In this document: in pieces, positions 34,082 to 45,700 of the stretch
How the letters are laid out: each line of letters opens with the position of its first letter
Numbering within the stretch: the stretch's first letter is position 1
Assembly (NCBI RefSeq): GCF_016097555.1
Contig: NC_054703.1
Span: 2,295,920 to 2,359,919 of the forward strand
Length of the DNA stretch: 64,000 bases
From: Gigantopelta aegis
Taxonomy: Eukaryota; Mollusca; Gastropoda; Neomphalida; Peltospiridae
Direction of reading: 5' to 3'
Made by a program: the position numbers and the translations under genes
Notes under the pieces: model-generated
Seen by the model: only the letters and a program-made list of their open reading frames with translations
Told to the model about the DNA's origin: nothing
Database searches by the model: none

Positions 34082-36011
34082 TGTAAATTGGTCGACCGGT
34101 CTGGTCTGGCACCATCAGTTTCTCCACCCTCCGACTCGCTATCCGTTTTTTCTTCAGTATCACTGTTGTAAGTAAATGTGCGTCTTTCTTCATTTACTAA
34201 CAGCTCATATTTATACGGCAAAACGTTTTGCGAACGAACACTCATTGTTTTGGTAAGCTGTGCAAGTCTTAGATTCTTTATGAGTGGTACGGACTAATGC
34301 TTTTAAGTGTAAGGCTTCAGATCAAGCGACGCGTCTCTGACGTCACGGACCTCGTGATTGCCCTGCTCATTAAAGATCGGCAATTTCCGCTAAGAGCTCG
34401 TATCTGGGGTTCTTTTATGGAGATATTTTAAGTAATTAATTTTTTATAAATTTTTTTTTTAGGTGATTCAATTTATAATTAATTGTACATGGTTGGTGCC
34501 AAATATGGTTTACGTGACATGTTTCCTTTAAGTAATACTTTGTTATAGGCCATGAAATAGGTCAGTAATCTGTGACAGTATGCCTTGAAGTACTCCTGTG
34601 GGCGTCAAATTCACAACAAAAGTTGGAAGAAATTTAACACTGAAAATCCAGCATGTCAAATTGGATGAAGAAATAATATATATATATGTATGAGTATTAT
34701 GCAGGCTTGCGTTTAGAGCCAGGCATACTTGATATAGGTATCGGCTTCAGGGTTCAAAACGCATCCAAAAATATGGTGGCCCAAAAATTAATGGATGTTA
34801 GCAAATTATGGTAAGCGAAACACGAGCAAGATTTTAATGTGGAATACAAATATTAAAAGTGGCTCATATGTTATAGCTCTAAAGAGGATAATATTATTTG
34901 GGCGACTAACGGCGGCCATTATGTTTTAATATTAAAGTTGCTCAAATGGGACATTGGTCGTACTGGTGACCTGGCCACAGGCCGTTTTGAGCCCTGGGGT
35001 ATTGTTCCAATACCGAAGACCGTACCGATACAAGGTAAATTACTCCCAAAATACAGATACCGAACGTGAACTGTCAATACCACCCAGCTCTATGGTGTGT
35101 GGGTGGCTGGGTTCACTGTTTACTAGTTGTTTTACCACATGTATCAAGTTTTTAATAAAAATTATATGAGAAAGTTGTAGAGGTTAAGCTTTATCTGACA
35201 ACAGATGAATTGCTGGTAAATAAGAAAAAAAAATTGGGGCATGGAGGTAAAAATGTTTTTAAAAAATCAATTACTACAAAATAAAATAAAATAATTTGAT
35301 ATTACATGTATGTAAAAATTACAAGCATTCACCAACCATAAATTGGTGAAAGGTGTAAGTAGCCACTTGGGCAGGTGTGCTATAGAAACAATTACCTATA
35401 CCTTCATAGGAATTTCACCTAGTACTTGAGGTGTTTTTTTAAAACAGAGTTAACATCAATAACTTGAACCCAAATGCAAATAATTAAATTAACGTAAAAA
35501 AACACCCACCCACCCCCCAAAAAACACCCCAACAACAACAATAAAAACCCACCCAAAAACTAAAAAAGGAAAAAATTCAGAACCCCTAACAGAATATAAC
35601 TAAAATTCATTACTCTCAATCCACCCTATCAAAATAGTCTCCAGCAACTGCAAAAACTATCAGAATGTTGTACAATAAATGAAGGTGTTAGTAAAAAAGA
35701 AATATATGCAACTGTATTTGTTGAAAGTCAATGAGAATGCAGATGCCTAAACTACTGCTTTTATTCAGTGTCTTGGTATGCTTGGAAATGAGAAGTGTTA
35801 TTTCCTTACTCTAGTTAAAAACACTAGCATAAATTATAACTTGTTTCCTTTTCTGTGTGTGAAGCTAAACTGAAATAATTGACAAACAGTACTTTCAATG
35901 GAGGCTGAGCTAGCTACTTAAAACCAGTCTTGGTTGAACTATTCTGTAAGTGATATTGCTTTCTTCTAGTCTTGACTCGTGAAGTTTGAAACGACTTCAT
36001 GTTTCCAATAT

Positions 36012-36504
36012 ATAGAGACCAGGACCCATATTCACAAAACATCGTAAGTCTAGTTCTACATGTAAACGTAAATCTACGACTGAACAGCTATTCACGAAAC
36101 AACGTAAACATAAGTTACTTGTAACGTTGGGCGTAAATATAAGAGAGTCTCGGGTTACAACTAACGCTGGACGTAATAATTGAAGCAGTTCGCGATGGCG
36201 AAAGCCCACGGATCCTCACCAATACCAAAATGCCATGGTTTGCCGTGTTATTGTTAGCAGATGACAAATGAAACTGCGTTTTGCGCATTTCTTATTTACC
36301 CGGTAGCCATCGTTTTTTAATGTTTGTTTTTTCAATTTCTTCAGTGAGAGATTTACAATCGTAGATTTACGTCCAACTAAGTTATGTTTACATTTACAAC
36401 CGTCTTTGAGAATAAGGTGCCTCTTGCACGTAAACGTAAATCTACAGCAGACGCAAGTGCTAGTCATAGACGTAACTTTACACCTTTTCGTGAATATGGG
36501 TCCA
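36012..36504. mobile_element. CGTAAA-rich MITE, 490 bp, clear TIRs
   Basis: The ends ggacccatattcacaaaaca and (inward) ggacccatattcacgaaaag are inverted copies. The interior has many copies of cgtaaa/tttacg-type words, including tgtaaacgtaaatctacgac and cacgtaaacgtaaatctaca. It appears to be two shorter copies joined: an internal gctattcacgaaacaacgta repeats the terminus. The preceding 35170-36010 holds nothing I can support. Confidence 0.65.
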
Positions 36505-36723
36505 GATATTTCTACACACAGTCCATTTACAGCACCAATGCAAGAGCGTTCGGGTTCTGTTTGGAGTTTTTTGGTGTTTGATCAGTACCAGTCGACAGAA
36601 TACTCATACACGCTAAGCTATATTGCGTGTCTATATTAATAGAATCTATCACCGTTGTTTTTTGTGAGGGCAGAGGTTTACCAAGGCCCTTACAAAAAAC
36701 ATTTTGTCCTGAGGGTTGGAATT

Positions 36724-36801
36724 GCCTTATCTATACCGAATTGCCGTATCTATCCAAATTGCCGTATCTATACCGAATTGCCGTATCTATACCGCACAAC
36801 G
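36724..36801. repeat. 18-bp tandem repeat, 4 copies
   Basis: The unit ttgccgtatctataccgaa is repeated near 36723, 36743, 36760 and 36778, with one unit reading atccaaa instead of ataccga. Confidence 0.85.
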
Positions 36802-37855
36802 GTCATTGATTCTTTTTCTTCCCCATTTAATTTCAGTAACAAAACATTAATTTTGTAAGCGATTTTTTGTTTATTGTAGAACAATTTGTAAACATTTCAC
36901 CTACAAACAATAAAACTCATTTAACCAAAATTGAAAAATATAGTCCAACTTATGCAACGACATAAAAATGCAACAACTTAACAATAACTATAAAGTTGAA
37001 AATATTAATTTGTTTCAATATTTTGAAAACCATGATACAACGTGAAATGGCAAATAGAATTTTGAAAACCTGAGTTACGACGCCAATCGAGATAAAACAT
37101 AAGTTATGACGTCACATGTATGTAGAAATCATCTAGCCCTCAGGTCAGACAGATTCTTCTAGCACTGTGCAAAAGCTGAATAACCCTGTCCAGTGAGCAA
37201 GAAATATATATATATATATATGAAGCGACTGTTACTAATCATACATCTAGAAACCCCAACCAAGACCCAAACACCCGTGAACCAAAGCCTAAAGACGCAC
37301 ATGTTTTTTCAAACATGAAAAACCTATTCTAACCTTCATTGGACCTCTTAAACAATTTGTAAGAATGATTGTTTTGTTTACGCAATTTCCGTTTTAACAG
37401 GGCTAGTTCTGACCGAGCAGAAAATTTCGCCACGTTATCTGTTAAACTTCAAAAACTGAAGAAACCCAGTTATTTTCAAACAAAATAGCAATTTATTACA
37501 TTCAATTATTTCGCCAAATCAAAATAAAATTTGCCAAATATTTTTAAAATTCGCAACTGGCGAATTTGGCAATTGCCAGAGCTAGTCCTGGGTAGATGAA
37601 ACAGAAAAGAACGAATTTAATTCAAGAACAGATAAACGAAGCATGAAAAGCACAAAAGAGAACTAATTATTGTGACCACGTTACGAAGACAAAACAAAAC
37701 AAGTTGTTTACCTCCTCACTGGAAAATATAAAAAGAGACAAAACAAAAATTATATCGTCACAAAAACTTTAAATAAGTCAAAATAAAGATGTGAAAAAAA
37801 TTAAGCGTGTAAAATAAGTTAAAGAAGTAAGTTAATTCATTAAATGTTTTGTTAT

Positions 37856-37907
37856 ATACATTTTGTTATATATATATTTTGTTACATACATTTTGTTATA
37901 TACATGT
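37856..37907. repeat. About 20-bp tandem repeat, TTTTGTTAyATA type
   Basis: tacattttgttatata occurs three to four times with small changes. The surroundings (37250-38640) are AT-rich low complexity with no gene seen. Confidence 0.7.
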
Positions 37908-38644
37908 TTCGTACTTCTACCATGACCCACAACCGTTTTGATTTTCTGTTAAAAACTACTTCCATTAAAAAAAAAAAAAAAAAATGTTAACGCATGCATA
38001 CCCATAACTCTGTATAAAATACATCACACTTTATCTTATTCATGTATTTATAGGGTACAATGAAATTTTTTTTGTAATTGAAACATTTTGTAATACGTTG
38101 TACTTAGAGACGTTATTATGATTTTTTTTTTTATTATTATTAAATTTTTTTACAGACGGTTGTTCCATTTTGTAATCCAGCTTTATAGTAATGTCATTAA
38201 TATTTTTTTTTATTTTTTTTTTAAATATCTAAAAATAATTTTTTATATTATATTTTATGCCATCCACTTAAAGTTACACATGTATTTTTTTTGTAGTTTT
38301 AAAAGATCTCAATGAAAAAAAATCCATTTTAATCATACCCCATTTGTGTTATCAACTTTTGAGCTTTATTTACTGAGATACAGTATGTACCAGTACACAA
38401 AAACCGATTAAAACTGTGATGTGATAATACCAGTTTATAAACTATTTAGCGAGTATTACAAATCAAATAAAGCACCGAGTACCGGTAATAGGTTTACAAC
38501 AATAAATGCTATTAAAACTAGAAGTACATGTAAGTAGACATGCTTATTTCTTACTTTCTATTGTTCTATTTTAAGCACAACAAAAATGTGTTTTAAACTT
38601 AAAATAAATAAACAAACAAACAGTAAATCTACAGCATTTGGTAC

Positions 38645-38745
38645 TGTTTAACTAGTTTAACGTGCTCATAATGTGCACTAGGCTTTCGAACACGCCTATC
38701 ACGAATCCGACCTCTGATACGATCAGGGGCCTGACTCGGGACAGG
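38645..38745 (-). repeat. Solo 3' end of the GC-rich ORF element
   Basis: On the minus strand: tcccgagtcaggcccctgat, ggtcggattcgtgataggcg, tgttcgaaagcctagtgcac and gagcacgttaaactagt. This matches the 3' hairpin and end of the element at 31805-33300, without any ORF: a severely 5'-truncated copy. Confidence 0.65.
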
Positions 38746-38933
38746 AGGAATATACAGCAAGTATGTCACTTGGGGTCACACAAACAAGTTTAGATAAAAA
38801 AACGTTTTATACTGAAGATAAATAAAAATAACAATAAAAATTGACTACGTATCTCAGTTTTTACGTTTATGACTGCCGTCTGTATCTGACTAGTAAGCAC
38901 GAATGCACACACATACTTACATACAAAGTAAGG

Positions 38934-39265
38934 TTTGTTTTATTTAACGATACCACTAGAGCACATTGATTTTTTATCTTTTCATCGGATATTGGACGTC
39001 AAACATATGGTCATTCAGACAGTTTTTTGGAGGAAACCCGCTGTCGCCACATAGGCTACTCTTTTACGACAGGCAGCAAGGGATCTTTTATTTGCACTTC
39101 CCACAGGCAGGATAGCACAAACTACAGCCTTTGTTGAACCAGTTATGGATCACTGGTCGGTGCAAGTGGTTTACACCTACCCATTGAGCCTTGCGGAGTA
39201 CTCACACAGGATTTGGAGTCGGTATCTGGTTTAAAAATCCCATGCCTCGACTGGGATCCGAAACA
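38934..39265 (-). repeat. Mosaic SINE (family B-type head on family A body)
   Basis: Minus strand: it starts within the head region (atcccagtcgaggcatggga), then agtactccgcaaggctcaat and gggtaggtgtaaaccacttg (family B wording), then the family A body tttgtgctatcctgcctgtg and the tail ggtatcgttaaataaaacaa. It lacks the extreme 5' end present at 46265-46664. Confidence 0.8.
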
Positions 39266-39469
39266 AGTACCTACCAGCATGTAGAATGCACACACACACA
39301 TACATACATACTTGTAATGAAATATGTACAGGTTACCATGATATACGAGACTAACAACCAACAGGTTACGCATGTCGTATTATGATTACAATTCACATGA
39401 TTTTACTATTAAATACCCTGATGCACCAAAATAGTATCAAATTACAAAGACTTTCTATAGAAAAATAAA

Positions 39470-39724
39470 GGAAGCGGTTTATTTAACGATGCACTCAAAC
39501 ATTTTATTTACCGTTATATGGCATCGGACATATGGTTAAGGACCACACAGATATTGAGGGAGGAAACCCGCTGTCACCACTTCATGGGCTACTTTTCGAT
39601 TAGCAACAAGGGATCTTTTATATGCACCATTCCATAGACAGGATAGCATATACCACGGCCTTTGATGTAGTTTTATTTAATGATGCACTTAAAACATTTT
39701 ATTTACGGTTATATGGCGTCGGAA
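39470..39724 (-). repeat. SINE family A, truncated, plus a second tail
   Basis: 39470-39664 is a 5'-truncated family A copy (tail tgcatcgttaaataaaccgc). A second tail (ttttatttaatgatgcactt, cggttatatggcgtcgg) follows directly at 39666-39724: two insertions or a tandem tail. The region 39725-40990 shows nothing else that I can support except the gene 3' end. Confidence 0.75.
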
Positions 39725-40755
39725 GACTTTCTATAGAAACAAAACTTAGTAAATTTGAGAATTTTGTCAAAAATGAACTAACGCTATTGACATTAATGCC
39801 TGAATGTAAACACAAATGTCTAACAAACAAAACTGTGTATTAATTACTAGAATACAGAGATGGGTAAAACCAAACAAATAAAACTTTTCAGTTGCTGAAA
39901 ACATGAAAATTCTAAAAATCAACGATGATACAACCATATTTTAAAACCATGATGTGATATCAATACCCATGTTAATATAATAACTACAGCACTATTTTTA
40001 ACTACATTCATAACATAAACCAGCATTCTGAGAGTACTGCTAAAGCAATACGCAGATTTTTCATATCTCCTAAGTTCAAGGGCCATAACTACAAACAATT
40101 AGAGAATTGACAAGAAAGTACATAACAAAGCTATACACAAAATTTCTCTTTAATATCAAGGCACTGGGGAAAAAAAGTCAAGAAAACTTTATGTCGGACA
40201 GACAAGACAAATGGTAACAAAACCTATACTCCCCTCCGGTTAGACAGTAACAAATAAATAATATAATTTAAGGTTTTTGCACCATACACAATAAATATAA
40301 CATATCCAACTGTAATGTTTTGATATGATATATTTGACAAAAGGTACCTTTTATTTCTTTCATCTATTAAACTTTATTTAAACTTAATATTTTTTGCTAA
40401 AATTATGAAAAATAAAAACATGTGAACTGTGTTGTCTGCTCTCGTAACTATTTTCACAGGGGTCAAGGTTAATAAACCAGTTCTTATTTTAATGTGGAGA
40501 ACACACAATTTTGAATTTGAATGATGTTAATATTCTAATGAGGTCACTTTGCATCTCTTTACAATAACAATAAACTGGGTGCATGACGTTTCTGTTTTAA
40601 GAACGCTGGGAAAATTCCAATGCAAAACTGCTATTTGAATTGTTTTTCTTTGAACTTTATTAATGCACCTGTGTTTTAAGAAAAATATTGTGATTATTTT
40701 TTTTTTACTATTTACAAAATATGAATTTCAAGTAAAATTACGGTAAAATGTTATA

Positions 40756-40761
40756 TTTATT
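40756..40761 (-). promoter_or_regulatory. Candidate polyadenylation signal of the host gene
   Basis: AATAAA on the minus strand about 275 bp after the stop codon. Other AATAAA words lie further downstream (for example near 40373), so the choice is tentative. Confidence 0.3.
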
Positions 40762-41032
40762 GTGTACAAAACCAAAACAAGGGTGTAAGCAGTGACTGTC
40801 ATAGACAATAGTGATCTTTTTTCTAAAAAAAATTTAATGGCTTGCGCACTGTAATAACATAAATCAATGGCAGTTTTTTTAAATAGTTTTTTTTGCGAAG
40901 ATGGGGGGGGTGGCTTACATGTTGTGTAAAAAATATATATTATAAATTATTTTTTGTTCATAGTATTAAAATTTCAGAGTTTTTCTTCTCTTAATAAAAG
41001 CACAGTCTGCATAAGATGTATAAGATGTATAA

Positions 41033-41638
41033 CTATAGATCCGTAGACTCATCGACTTCTGCGATTTCCAGTGGATCGTCACTGACGTTTGCATTGGCGG
41101 TCATCATGTGTCCGAACAATCTGTCCGAGCCGGGCAGAGACATGTGGACAAAGGACGGCTTCACCCACGTACCCCCGTCCGGTCCAGATATCTTATCCAG
41201 CGCTCCGGTACTGACTGTTTTCAACTTGCGACGACTACCTCTGTGTTTTACAGGCTTTTCAGTATGCCGATCATCATCGAAATCAACTTTCGAAAGGATC
41301 TCCTCGAAATCATCATCATCCGAATGAGTTCCATTAATCTGGCTCTTGTTTTTATTGATTATAGCATTACTTAGATCATGTGAACTTTTTATTTCTCGAA
41401 TTCCATACGCTTTATAATTTACCACCCCAGTTCCGACAGACATAGAATTATGGCCCTTATTCAAGAGGTTAGCGTTTCCACCTCCGACAATGAGAGATCT
41501 ATGTGAGTTACTTCCCTTTGTTACTAGGCTGTCACGGTTAGTATGCCGACCACCACCAATTACGGCCAAAGCATGCTGGCCCGACTCATGCACATGCATT
41601 ACATGAGGGGTTGGTACCTGTGGTGTAGAAACAATCAG
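41033..41638 (-). CDS. Host gene exon 7 (last coding exon, 201 codons plus stop)
   Basis: The acceptor TTTCTTCAACAG precedes CTG ATT GTT TCT; a (TC)n tract lies 70-130 bp further upstream on the transcript. It ends EVDESTDL-stop. The open frame extends upstream through the CT repeat to 41785, but that extension is repeat sequence and intron. Conserved-looking blocks are the acidic FEEILSKVDF stretch and the GGTWVKPSFVHMSLPGSDRL block. This exon alone supplies nearly half of the protein. Confidence 0.8.
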   Translation of the reverse strand: MIVSTPQVPTPHVMHVHESGQHALAVIGGGRHTNRDSLVTKGSNSHRSLIVGGGNANLLNKGHNSMSVGTGVVNYKAYGIREIKSSHDLSNAIINKNKSQINGTHSDDDDFEEILSKVDFDDDRHTEKPVKHRGSRRKLKTVSTGALDKISGPDGGTWVKPSFVHMSLPGSDRLFGHMMTANANVSDDPLEIAEVDESTDL

Positions 41639-41704
41639 CTGTTGAAGAAAACAGGAGAACAAATAAGTAAGAAGCCGAGAAAATATAGCTTTTGGTTCAT
41701 GTTT

Positions 41705-41744
<40 letters not shown>

Positions 41745-42654
41745 GAGAGAGACAGAGAGGGAGAGAGTGAAAGATTCTGTATCATTTTTCATACAAATAA
41801 GCACCCCTTGAAATTCTAATCATTTGGCAATAGCAATTTAAAGGGACATTCCTAATTTGCTGCAATTTGTAAGATGTTATCGACTAACAGACTTTTTGAC
41901 GACTGTAATTACATATCAAATATATATATATATTTTTTTTTTCGTACTTCCAAAGTTATTTGAAGACAAAATCCAGTTTGGGTTTCTTGCAAATATTAAG
42001 ACGACCAGAAACACATTGAATATACGCACACTGATATTCTAAACAAGAAAATATATTTAATATGTAAGTTTAATCGTAGAAATATTTTATTAGTCGAAAA
42101 ACATCTTACAATGCAGCAAACTCGGGAATGTCCCTTTAATACAAATAATAATGATATATAGAGAATAATTGGCTTAATTGGCTTGATCCGGCAACGGTTG
42201 GAATGGCCTGAGCAGGATAAACCCGATATCTTAAGACAGTAGGTTGATATTTCATTTATCCTGCAATCCTACACATGGAAAATAAATTACATGAACCGTT
42301 TTATTTTACAATTGTATTGTTTTTCAGAGTTTGAATGTCTAGGCACCTACAATATCAATACACCAAAACTAAACAATTCTTTAAAAAAAAAAAAAGTATT
42401 TTTATTTTAAAAATAAAAACGGTCTACAAAATGTTTTTCTTAAAAATCAAATACACTGACTGGAAATAAAATAATAAATAACATTGAACAGCACCTGTTG
42501 TGGTAGGAGAGACAAGGACTGGGGTGTGGAGGTGGACAGCAAAAGAAGTTGAAAAATAAGAGGAGATGCCAGATCGGGAAGAAATGAGATAGAAGTCAAA
42601 GGAGAGAAAGGAAAGGAGGCAGTGAGATAAAAAAAATAATAATAATAATAAAAA

Positions 42655-42708
<54 letters not shown>

Positions 42709-45700
42709 TAATAATAATAATAATAAAAATAATAATTAAAAAAAAAATAATTAAAAAAACATTGAACAATACAGCATTTTTTTGTCAGTGACCAAAAATA
42801 TATTAATTTATCTATAGTCCATCCCACAGGGAACGCCTTTTTTCATACTATGGAATTTACTACAAGCTATTTATGACTGAGCCAATTGATTTGTAAATTG
42901 CACACAAAAATAGTATATATTTTTTTAATTATTTCCAAAACACTTTTGCTTTTCTTCTTACATCAAATCAAACTGAAATTATTGACAAAAAGCATGTTTG
43001 AAAAATAATGGGACGGACTATAGTAATTAACTTGCCAATATATAAACAGTGATTGCAGGATAAATATCAAAATGTTGTCATAAATAGATTTTGATACAGA
43101 TTTTGTAGCTGCAGTGAATTTCAAGAGTTGTTTGAACAATAAAAAAAAAGAGGTAATATTCACATTTTTTAGTATGAACAAAAATACACTGCAGAATATT
43201 GAATAAAATTTCATCATTCGACCTAGTAGTTAACAAAAAAACAAATTACATGCTCTTTTCTTTTTAAGGAGGTGATTCTATTGTGTAAGTAATAAACATT
43301 CCAAATGGAAATTAATGGAAACAAAATGTATTTTATTAACCATTTTTTTAATATCTGCAAAGTAGACCAGAAAAGGAAGGAAGGAATGTTTCATTTAAAA
43401 GTTTGTTTTGTTTAACGACACCACTAGAGCACACCGATTTACTAATCATCAGATATTGAATGTCAAACATTTGGTAATTTTGACATATAGTCTTAGAGAT
43501 GAAACCTGCTAAACAAAAATCCATTAGTAGCAAGGGGTCTTTTATATGCACCATCCCATTGAATGTTTTATTTCATAACACATTTAAATTAGTTATATGG
43601 CATCAGACACATGGTTAAGGACCTCACAAAGAGAAGAAACCCGATGCCGCCACACAAATGGCTTCTCTTTCTATTAGCAGTAAAATATCTTTTACATGCA
43701 GCACCTCAGTCAGTATAGTACATATCACTGGCTGAATGAGATATATCCCCATGGGCCACCAACAGGGAATCAATCCTAGACTGACCGTGCATCAGACGAG
43801 TGAGAAAGTAGATGAGAGCTCTATTGTACAAGGAAGGAAATGTTTTATGTAATGACGCACTCAACACATTTTATTTGTGGTTATATGGCATCAGACATAT
43901 GGTTAAGGACCACACAGATATATAGAGGAAACCCATTGTCGCCACTTTATGGGCTACTCTTTTCGATCAGCAGCAAGGGATCTTTTATATGCACCATCTC
44001 ACAGACAGGATTGTACATACCACAGCATTTGTTACACCAGTCGTGAAACACTGGCTGGAATGAGAAATAGCCCCATGGACCACTAACGGGAAATCGACCC
44101 TAGGCTGACCGTGCATCTGGCGAGCGAGAAAGTAAGACGAGAGCTACACTGTACAGGGTGAATGCGACACAAGCAAGTCAATACCAGGGTTTCTGTCACA
44201 GGGTAAAATGGGTATGGCGCCATACCCAAATTTTTATTTTTTTAAGTTAACATTTTGACAAAATTAATGACTCTTATCATTATTGTATGATTTTCTTAAG
44301 CCTAACCCTAAATATAACCCATTTTCTTTGTGGAGGAGGCCCCCCATAGCCCCTGTTGACTGTGGTTGCAAACATAGCGCCATACACAAAAATTTCTTTC
44401 TGGCAGAAACACTGAATGCATTGCCAATACCCAGGAGTTGAAGCAGATCACAGCTTTACCAACAGTCATACAGAATTATAGGGAGATTTCAGGATAGCAA
44501 TATGGAAACAGAGATAGCAATATGGAAACAGAGATACCAATGCCTGACAAGATACATTTCCATTACAAGGAGTATATCTAAGCAAAGGTAGAAAAAAGCA
44601 ATGGGAAGAAAAAAGCAATGGGAAGGAAAAAGCAAATAAAAGGAAAGTTTGTTTATCGACACCTCAGCACATTTTAAATTACGGCTATTTGGAAAGGAAA
44701 GGAATGTTTGTTTAATGACACCTCAGCACATTTTAAATTACAGATATTTGGTGTTTAACAGAGTTATTCCGACACTTGGTTGAAAAACAAAGAGGAAGGA
44801 AGGAAATGTTTTTATTTAACGACGCACTCAACACATTTTATTTACGGTTATATGGAAAGGAAACCCACTGCCGCCACTTCATGGGCTACTCTTTTCGATT
44901 AGCAGCAAGGGATCTTTTATATGCACCGTCCCAATGACAGGGTAATACATACCACAGCCTTTGATATACCAGTCGTGGTGCACTGGCTGGAGTGAGAAAT
45001 AGCCCAATGGGCCTACCGGAAAGACAAAGAGGAAGCCACTGCAGCCACATTATATGTGGGCCACAAACATGTGGAAAGCATCAAAATATCTTTTCAACAT
45101 GCTGTTCTATGAACAGGACAGTACATACCATAGCCTTTGATAGGCCAGTGGCTGGTTTTAAGAAAAACCCAAGAACACTGAGGGTGATTGATAGTGTGAC
45201 CCAATTGTTTTATCAGTAATCTACAGCTTGTTCTAATTTGCCACCCCCATTACCCCCACCCAACAGCAATAGCAGCAATAGAATGCAACCATTCAATAAT
45301 AAACTATTTTGGTAATCAGTATTACTACTATTGTAAACAGGCTGTGAATTTAGCCAGATTCCGTACTTCTGTAAATCCCAAATTTTCGTTCAGAAGCATA
45401 AGATTATCATTAAAAATCATTTTAAAAAAACCCCACCTGTCTATGGACAGGACAGTACATACAACAGCCTTTGATATGGTTGGGTTAAGGAAAAACCCAA
45501 GAACACTAAGGGTGATTGATTGTGTGACCCAATTGTTTTACCAGTAATCTACAGCCTGTCCCAATTTGCCACCCCAATATCCTCCAGTCAAAAGCAATAG
45601 AATGCATCAATTATTTAAACAATAAACTGTTTTTGGTAATCAGTGTTACTACTATTCTAACCAGGCTGTGGATTTAGCACGATTCTGGATTTCCGTAAAT

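Larger units (their letters stand above)
31007..34527. mobile_element. Inner TTAA-flanked element with THAP remnant, 3.5 kb
   Basis: It is flanked by TTAA on both sides (31003-31006 and 34528-34531). Ends: AGGAAACATGACACGAGACC and, inward from the right, AGGAAACATGTCACGTAAACC. TTAA duplication plus a THAP-type domain is the combination known from Kolobok transposons, so I call it Kolobok-like. The THAP-related sequence is present twice in inverted orientation (31.27-31.56 and 33.97-34.08 kb). Between the two copies sits the GC-rich 1.5-kb insertion. No catalytic transposase core is visible. The part at 33.33-33.88 kb is homologous, inverted, to 49.29-49.75 kb. Confidence 0.65.
30649..34585. 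mobile_element. Outer TTAA-type element (host of a nested insertion)
   Basis: Left end (after TTAA 30645-30648) AGGCATACTGTCACAGATTT and, inward from the right, AGGCATACTGTCACAGATTA are near-perfect inverted ends. The right flank is TGAA, a one-base change from TTAA. Without the inner insertion it is about 0.4 kb, a typical MITE. It also contains a SINE tail (30918-30971). Superfamily inferred only from TTAA (piggyBac or Kolobok-like). Confidence 0.65.

Noticed and set aside
41639..41785. Upstream extension of the exon-7 frame (49 codons)
   Set aside because: It runs through a (TC)n repeat, and the acceptor at 41639 with matching phase gives a better start of the exon.
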